A stretch of DNA of 64,000 nt from Streptomyces sp. CB02058. GTDB taxonomy: Bacteria; Actinomycetota; Actinomycetes; Streptomycetales; Streptomycetaceae. This document shows positions 58,677 through 64,000 of the stretch, in pieces (the stretch's first letter is position 1; every line of letters begins with the position of its first letter). The DNA lies in NCBI RefSeq assembly GCF_001905505.1, contig NZ_LIPG01000001.1:744001-808000 (forward strand), given 5' to 3'. Made by a program: the position numbers and the translations under genes. The notes below the pieces were generated by a model that worked only from the letters and a program-made list of their open reading frames with translations, made no database searches and was not told the origin of the DNA.

Positions 58677-59855
58677 CTACGCGTGCCCGCCCACCGTCAC
58701 CTTTCCCACCGTCAGTTCCGGCGTCCCCTCCATCACTTCGCCGACCCGGGCCACCCGCTCCTCCAGCTCCCGGGTCCGGGCGCCGTCCAGGGCGGTCAGC
58801 GGCTCCACCGTCACCGCGATCCGCTTCCCCGAGCGCCGCTGGTGCCACACCCCCGCGACCTCACCGTCCACCAGCAGCACGGGGAAGTTCCCCGCCTGGC
58901 CGCCCGCCAGCGCGCGTTCGTACGCCGCGCCGGGGAAGAGCAGCTCGCGGGGCCTGGAGGCGATGGCGAACGCGTCGAAGTAGGGCAGCAGCCGCACCCC
59001 GCGCGGTGCCTTTGAGGGGAACCGGGTGTCGCCCGCCACCACCCAGGCCGGCCCGGAGCCTTCGAAGGCGACCTCCTCGATCGCGCCGGCCGAGGCCTGG
59101 TCCTCGAAGAGCTTCCCGGCCCAGCCGGCCGGCGCCGCGAGCCACCGGGCGAAGTGGCCCGGGGTCGCGGGACCGTAGGCGTGCAGATAGCGCCGCACGA
59201 GCGCCGCCGTGGCCTCGGGGCCGGGCAGCGGGCCGGTCCCGGGATTGGTGTACGTGGCCTTCCGGCCGCGGTTCGGCGCGTAGCAGAGGGCGCCGCGGTG
59301 GCCCGCGAGATGCATCACCTGGCGCCAGCGGGGCCACCACCCCTGGAAGGCGGGCATCACCGGATCGCCCGCCCAGGGGCCGGTGCGGGCGATCACCTCG
59401 TCGGAGAGCTCGTCGACCGTGAGCTCGGCGCCGGTCAGCGCGTCGGCCACGGCCGCCACGACGGCCTCGACCTGATCGGCAGTCATCCGGGCGTCCTTGG
59501 AGAGGCGGCCGGCGTCCCACGGCACCGCCGACAGGGCGCCGGTCCACATCGGGAGCTCCTCGGCGGGCAGCAGATGCACGGTGCCGCGCGGCCCGAACGT
59601 CTTGACGAGGCTCCGGTCGTCCCACAGCGCCGTACGCACGTCCGTACGGGTCGCACCGGGGGCCCGGAGCCCGATGGAGAGCTCGGCGGCGGACAGCACC
59701 TGCGCGTGCGCCCCGAGCATCGCGGAGACGGCGCGGGTGACACCCGGGGCGGCGCCACCGGCGGGCGGAACGCCGTCGGAGAGGTACTGCCGTTCCAGCC
59801 GGCGTGCGTTCGCCCGGGACCAGGTCACGGTGGCGGTGCGGGCTCGTGTCGTCAT
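58677..59855 (-). CDS. Winged-helix DNA-binding domain protein (HTH_42/AlkZ-like)
   Basis: A 392-residue protein of the winged-helix superfamily that includes the DNA glycosylase AlkZ (YcaQ). The pattern TRADVRTALWDDRSLVKTFGPRGTVHLLPAEEL (read as TRTDVRTALW) and the tandem winged-helix arrangement with LVDGEVAGVWHQRRSG near the end fit the family. Many actinomycete members have unknown lesion specificity. ATG 59855. A role in DNA repair is possible but unproven; some members are self-resistance glycosylases beside antibiotic clusters, and none is seen here. Confidence 0.78.
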   Translation of the reverse strand: MTTRARTATVTWSRANARRLERQYLSDGVPPAGGAAPGVTRAVSAMLGAHAQVLSAAELSIGLRAPGATRTDVRTALWDDRSLVKTFGPRGTVHLLPAEELPMWTGALSAVPWDAGRLSKDARMTADQVEAVVAAVADALTGAELTVDELSDEVIARTGPWAGDPVMPAFQGWWPRWRQVMHLAGHRGALCYAPNRGRKATYTNPGTGPLPGPEATAALVRRYLHAYGPATPGHFARWLAAPAGWAGKLFEDQASAGAIEEVAFEGSGPAWVVAGDTRFPSKAPRGVRLLPYFDAFAIASRPRELLFPGAAYERALAGGQAGNFPVLLVDGEVAGVWHQRRSGKRIAVTVEPLTALDGARTRELEERVARVGEVMEGTPELTVGKVTVGGHA

Positions 59856-59967
59856 GGGCCGAACCTAGGACGTCAACAGGACGGGTCCTGTCCGCTACGG
59901 CGTACCGGACACGGCCGGAGCGCATCTCCGCAGCGCATTCCGGCGAATTCGGAGAGTAATTATTTTG

Positions 59968-60060
59968 TGGCGTGGCACGCAGCATCACTTACGAAGGGTT
60001 ATGGTGGAAACCCCCCCTCGGGCCGGTCCGTAACCCCCCCCACGGACCGGCCCGTTTTTT
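59968..60060 (+). ncRNA. 6C-type small RNA
   Basis: The 311-base gap at 59856-60166 holds two cytosine runs in predicted loops: seven C at 60011-60017 and eight C at 60034-60041. The second sits in a perfect 12-bp hairpin (GGGCCGGTCCGT at 60020-60031 and ACGGACCGGCCC at 60042-60053) followed by TTTTTT. Two stem-loops with runs of at least six C and an intrinsic terminator define the actinobacterial 6C RNA (mycobacterial B11). An AT-rich promoter-like TAATTATTTT lies at 59957-59966. The 5' end is approximate. In mycobacteria this RNA regulates mRNAs through its C-rich loops. Confidence 0.78.
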
Positions 60061-60166
60061 GTGCCCGGGGTGTGGAGCGGATGTGCGGGCCCTGTGGACG
60101 AAGGCCGGTGTTCCCGCCCCCGCGCACCGGACGGCACACGGAAACGGGCGGCTCCCGAGGGCGCTC

Positions 60167-61204
60167 TCAGCCCCGGTTGGCCCAGATGTTGGTGCTCGCG
60201 GTGTCCACGGCGAAGGTGTCGATCTCCTTCAGCTCCTCGGCGGTCAGCGCCGGTGCGGCGAGCGCCGCCACGTTCTGCTCCAGCTGCTTCACACTCGACG
60301 CGCCGATCAGCGCCGACGTCATGCGGCTGTCACGCAGCACCCAGTTCAGCGCCAGCTGGGCGAGGGACTGGCCGCGGCCCCGCGCGATGTCGTTCAGCCC
60401 GCGCAGCCGGCGCACCATCTCGTCGGACAGCAGGCCCGGGTCCAGCGACTTGCCCTGGCTGGCCCGCGAACCCTCGGGGATGCCCGACAGGTACTTGTCC
60501 GTGAGCAGCCCCTGGGCGAGCGGAGCGAAGGAGATGCAGCCCATGCCGGCCGTCTCCAGCGTGTCGAGCAGCCCGTCCGACTCGATCCAGCGGTTGACCA
60601 TCGAATAGGACGGCTGGTGGATCAGGGCGGGAACCCCCATCTCCTCGAGGATGCGGGCCGCCTCGGCGGTCTGCACCGCGTTGTAGGAGGACACGCCCGC
60701 GTACAGCGCCTTGCCCTGGCTCACGGCCGAGGCGAGCGCCCCCATCGTCTCCTCGAGCGGAGTGGCGGGGTCGAAGCGGTGGGAGTAGAAGATGTCGACG
60801 TGGTCGAGGCCCATCCGCTTCAGCGAGGCGTCGAGCGAGTTCAGCAGGTACTTGCGGGAGCCCCACTCGCCGTACGGGCCGGGGTGCATCCGGTAGCCCG
60901 CCTTCGTCGAGACGACGAGCTCGTCCCTGTACGGGGCGAAGTCCTGGCGGAGGAGCTTGCCGAAGTTCAGCTCGGCGGAGCCGGGCGGCGGGCCGTAGTT
61001 GTTGGCCAGGTCGAAGTGGGTCACACCCAGATCGAAGGCACGGCGCAGGATCGCCCGCTGGGAGTCCAGGCCGCGGTCGTCGCCGAAGTTGTGCCACAGA
61101 CCGAGCGACACGGCGGGAAGCCTGAGCCCGCTGCGGCCGGTGCGGCGGTACTCCATGGAGTCGTAGCGCGACGCGTCGGGGAGGTAGGAGAGGGAATCAG
61201 TCAC
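60167..61204 (-). CDS. Aldo/keto reductase (YghZ-like)
   Basis: A 345-residue NADPH-dependent aldo/keto reductase. The catalytic tetrad is visible: Asp in HFDLANNYGPPPGSAE, Tyr in NNYG, Lys in VVSTKAGY and His in IFYSHRFD. The overall sequence resembles the L-glyceraldehyde 3-phosphate/methylglyoxal reductase YghZ group. The start is GTG at 61204. It is divergent from the isoprenyl transferase gene; no pathway partner. Confidence 0.9.
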   Translation of the reverse strand: MTDSLSYLPDASRYDSMEYRRTGRSGLRLPAVSLGLWHNFGDDRGLDSQRAILRRAFDLGVTHFDLANNYGPPPGSAELNFGKLLRQDFAPYRDELVVSTKAGYRMHPGPYGEWGSRKYLLNSLDASLKRMGLDHVDIFYSHRFDPATPLEETMGALASAVSQGKALYAGVSSYNAVQTAEAARILEEMGVPALIHQPSYSMVNRWIESDGLLDTLETAGMGCISFAPLAQGLLTDKYLSGIPEGSRASQGKSLDPGLLSDEMVRRLRGLNDIARGRGQSLAQLALNWVLRDSRMTSALIGASSVKQLEQNVAALAAPALTAEELKEIDTFAVDTASTNIWANRG

Positions 61205-61411
61205 GTTTCACTCCTTATCACGGACTTGTGACAGGCCGGGTTGGGCCCCCGTGACCCGTCCGCAGTAATGTGGCCGCTTCGGGACATGCCGGTCCGCAGC
61301 GCGTCAGCGCGGTGCGCGGACCGCACGGTGATCCCCCGGGGGGCGGCCCCGGACCCCCGGCGAGGGGGAGGGCGGGCCTCGGGCCCGTACGGAACCGAGA
61401 GGGTGAACTCA

Positions 61412-62173
<762 letters not shown>

Positions 62174-62498
62174 CGGCACGAGGACGAGGGGGCCCGCCGG
62201 GCGCCCGGCGGGACACACCTTCTCGCAGGCCGGGGCATGGCTTCGCGTGTTCGAGGGAATACAGCTCTCAGGTCGATGTCCGGTCAGCAACCAGGCGGAC
62301 GTCGCAACCAAGTGAGCGGCGCCCAGCCCGCTCGCCCGGGAGGCCCTTTGCACACGAAGGACCGCACGACATGCGGCCGACGCGGAGGGCCGGAGTTCGG
62401 CCCGCGCACGGGGCCCGAACCCGGTCCGTCCTCTCCCTTCGGGGGTTCCGCGACGCTCGTCGCACTCCCCGACCTCGTCCGAGGGGGTACGTCCTTCC
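62174..62498. other. 325-base intergenic leader before the PhoH gene
   Basis: Several short hairpins can be drawn, for example CCGCA-CGACA-TGCGG and GGGCCG-GAGTT-CGGCCC near 62365-62410. An open frame from 62237 (91 codons) has Gly/Pro/Arg-rich composition and no ribosome site, so it is not called. A structured leader of the downstream gene is possible. Confidence 0.4.
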
Positions 62499-63818
62499 GT
62501 GACCAGCACTAAGCGCCGCATGCCCGACCGGCGCACCTATGTTCTCGACACCAGCGTCCTGCTGGCCGACCCCAACGCCATGGCCCGCTTCGACGAGCAC
62601 GAAGTCGTGCTGCCGATCGTGGTGGTCACGGAGCTGGAGGCCAAGAGGCACCACCCGGAGCTCGGATACTTCGCCCGGCAGGCCCTGCGCCTGCTGGACG
62701 ACTTCCGGGTCCGGTACGGCCGGCTGGACGCCCCGATCCCGCTCGGGGATCTGGGCGGGTCGCTCCGTGTCGAACTCAACCATTCCGACCCCGGCGTACT
62801 GCCCGCCGGCTACCGGTTGGGGGACAACGACTCACGGATTCTCGCGGTCGCGCGCAATCTCCAGGCCGAGGGTTACGACGTCACGGTCGTCTCCAAGGAC
62901 CTGCCGCTCCGCATCAAGGCGTCCTCGGTCGGCCTCCTCGCCGAGGAGTACCGCGCCGAACTCGCCATCACCGACTCCGGCTGGACCGGGATGTCGGAGC
63001 TCTCCCTCGCGGCCGAACAGGTCGACCTGCTCTTCAGCGAGGAGACGCTGTACGTCCCAGAGGCCGCCGAGTTCCCCGTGCACACCGGGCTGGTCCTCCA
63101 GTCCGAGCGCGGCAAGGCGCTCGGCAGGGTCACGGCCGAGGGCAACGTCCGTCTCGTGCGCGGGGACAGGGAGGCCTTCGGCATCCACGGCCGCAGCGCC
63201 GAGCAGCGCATCGCGCTCGATCTGCTCCTCGACCCGGACGTCGGGATCGTGTCCATGGGCGGCCGGGCGGGCACCGGCAAGTCCGCCCTGGCGCTCTGCG
63301 CGGGCCTGGAGGCCGTGCTGGAGCGCAGGCAGCACAAGAAGGTGATGGTCTTCCGGCCGCTGTACGCGGTCGGCGGGCAGGAGCTCGGCTATCTCCCCGG
63401 CAGCGAGGCCGAGAAGATGAGCCCCTGGGCGCAGGCCGTCTTCGACACGCTGTCGGCGGTCGCCGGGCGCGAGGTCATCGAAGAGGTGCTGGGGCGCGGG
63501 ATGCTGGAGATCCTGCCGCTCACCCACATCCGGGGCCGCTCCCTCCACGACGCGTTCGTGATCGTGGACGAGGCGCAGTCGCTGGAGCGGAATGTCCTTC
63601 TGACCGTGTTGTCCCGGATCGGGGCGAATTCGCGTGTGGTGCTCACGCACGACGTGGCGCAGCGGGACAACCTCAGGGTCGGCCGGTACGACGGAGTCGT
63701 CGCCGTGGTCGAGAAACTGAAGGGGCATCCGCTCTTCGCGCACGTCACCCTCACCCGTTCCGAGCGCTCGCAGATCGCCGCGCTCGTGACCGAAATGCTG
63801 GAGGACGGTCACATCTGA
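62499..63818 (+). CDS. PIN-PhoH fusion protein (PhoH-like ATPase)
   Basis: 439 residues. The N-terminal PIN nuclease domain (about 12-150) has acidic residues in [20 protein letters not shown] and [11 protein letters not shown]. The C-terminal PhoH ATPase domain (about 220-435) has Walker [13 protein letters not shown] and Walker [13 protein letters not shown]. Such PIN-PhoH (PhoH2-type) proteins are linked to RNA unwinding and cleavage in mycobacteria. GTG 62499 is used; ATG 62520 is an alternative. A good hairpin terminator follows. Confidence 0.92.
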   Translation: MTSTKRRMPDRRTYVLDTSVLLADPNAMARFDEHEVVLPIVVVTELEAKRHHPELGYFARQALRLLDDFRVRYGRLDAPIPLGDLGGSLRVELNHSDPGVLPAGYRLGDNDSRILAVARNLQAEGYDVTVVSKDLPLRIKASSVGLLAEEYRAELAITDSGWTGMSELSLAAEQVDLLFSEETLYVPEAAEFPVHTGLVLQSERGKALGRVTAEGNVRLVRGDREAFGIHGRSAEQRIALDLLLDPDVGIVSMGGRAGTGKSALALCAGLEAVLERRQHKKVMVFRPLYAVGGQELGYLPGSEAEKMSPWAQAVFDTLSAVAGREVIEEVLGRGMLEILPLTHIRGRSLHDAFVIVDEAQSLERNVLLTVLSRIGANSRVVLTHDVAQRDNLRVGRYDGVVAVVEKLKGHPLFAHVTLTRSERSQIAALVTEMLEDGHI

Positions 63819-63834
63819 CCCGGTACACACCATA

Positions 63835-63875
63835 GATGCCGCCCGGCGAGCCAAGGAGCTTAGCCGGGCGGCATC
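63835..63875 (+). terminator. Terminator of the PhoH gene
   Basis: GATGCCGCCCGGC (63835-63847) and its exact complement (63863-63875) form a 13-bp stem with a 15-base loop, 16 bases after the stop. The sequence beyond (63900-64000) is AT-richer with a GTGTGA-GCTT-TCACAC inverted repeat near 63919 and is probably the promoter of the next gene off the window. Confidence 0.88.
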
Positions 63876-64000
63876 GTGTTGCGCCGTCATTTCCGAAAAA
63901 GTTGTGCGCCAAACGAGGTGTGAGCTTTCACACGCAACACAGAATTGCAACGCGCCGTGTCCTTCCGGCAGAGTCTTGCTTCCGTCAGGCCCCGCATACG

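Noticed and set aside
61241..61258. TTGGGCCC-CC-GTGACCCG upstream of the isoprenyl transferase gene, resembling the regulon palindrome
   Set aside because: The right arm matches poorly and no TANNNT hexamer lies 21-22 bases downstream (the TAATGT at 61266 is far too close).
62237..62512. 91-codon open frame upstream of the PhoH gene
   Set aside because: Gly/Pro/Arg-rich composition, no ribosome site, and it overlaps the PhoH start; better explained as leader DNA.

Overview
This 64 kb window is chromosomal DNA of a Streptomyces-type actinomycete. The evidence is the very high GC content, frequent GTG and TTG starts, rare TTA codons, an actinobacterial 6C-type small RNA, a DasR-type operator before a secreted chitinase, and the family content. 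No tRNA, rRNA, CRISPR array, insertion sequence or phage module was seen. All calls come from reading the sequence; no database was searched.

Layout. 1-8.4 kb: end of an AlaT-like aminotransferase, an arylamine N-acetyltransferase, an MFS transporter / GAF protein / amidohydrolase operon facing an RpiR regulator, and a canonical enolase divergent from a MarR gene across a 13-bp tandem repeat. 8.4-10.8 kb: a MarR/EamA exporter pair with twin operators, and a secreted serine protease. 10.8-17.9 kb: a D-amino-acid catabolic cluster (D-aminoacylase and PLP/Zn D-serine dehydratase-like enzyme, divergent from a PfkB kinase-IclR-RidA-GntP operon). 18-23.5 kb: a receptor Ser/Thr kinase, an atypical Nramp-like transporter and a GH18 chitinase.

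24-36 kb: a Tad (Flp-type) pilus locus: a zinc-ribbon protein, CpaB, TadZ, two TadE-like minor pilins, TadA ATPase, TadB, TadC, a histidine kinase/LuxR response regulator pair, an Flp pilin, a TadG-like protein, a lipoprotein and an OmpA-domain protein. A second receptor Ser/Thr kinase with a TTA (bldA) codon follows.

38-57 kb: the most interesting region. Four large proteins (38363, 46064 minus strand, 46301, 49870) each carry the class III prepilin motif G|xxAxE-Y-L-G plus its hydrophobic helix. Three continue into polymorphic-toxin architecture: a REase-like C-terminus, or a HINT domain followed by a variable tip. Small, often overlapping genes follow them as candidate immunity genes. The 46301 and 49870 genes share about 0.8 kb of nearly identical 5' DNA but have unrelated tips. 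A prepilin peptidase lies at 56342.

An 18-bp palindrome, TTGGGYCC-NN-GGRCCCAA, followed after 21-22 bases by a TANNNT -10 element, precedes the Flp pilin, all four pilin-fused proteins, the prepilin peptidase, a lipoprotein gene and one hypothetical gene. The simplest model is a co-regulated system in which a Tad-like machine processes and exports toxins that carry their own pilin segment. The architectures and promoter pattern are read from the sequence; the secretion model is inference.

57-64 kb: a methyltransferase, a winged-helix protein, the 6C RNA, an aldo/keto reductase, an isoprenyl transferase and a PIN-PhoH protein.
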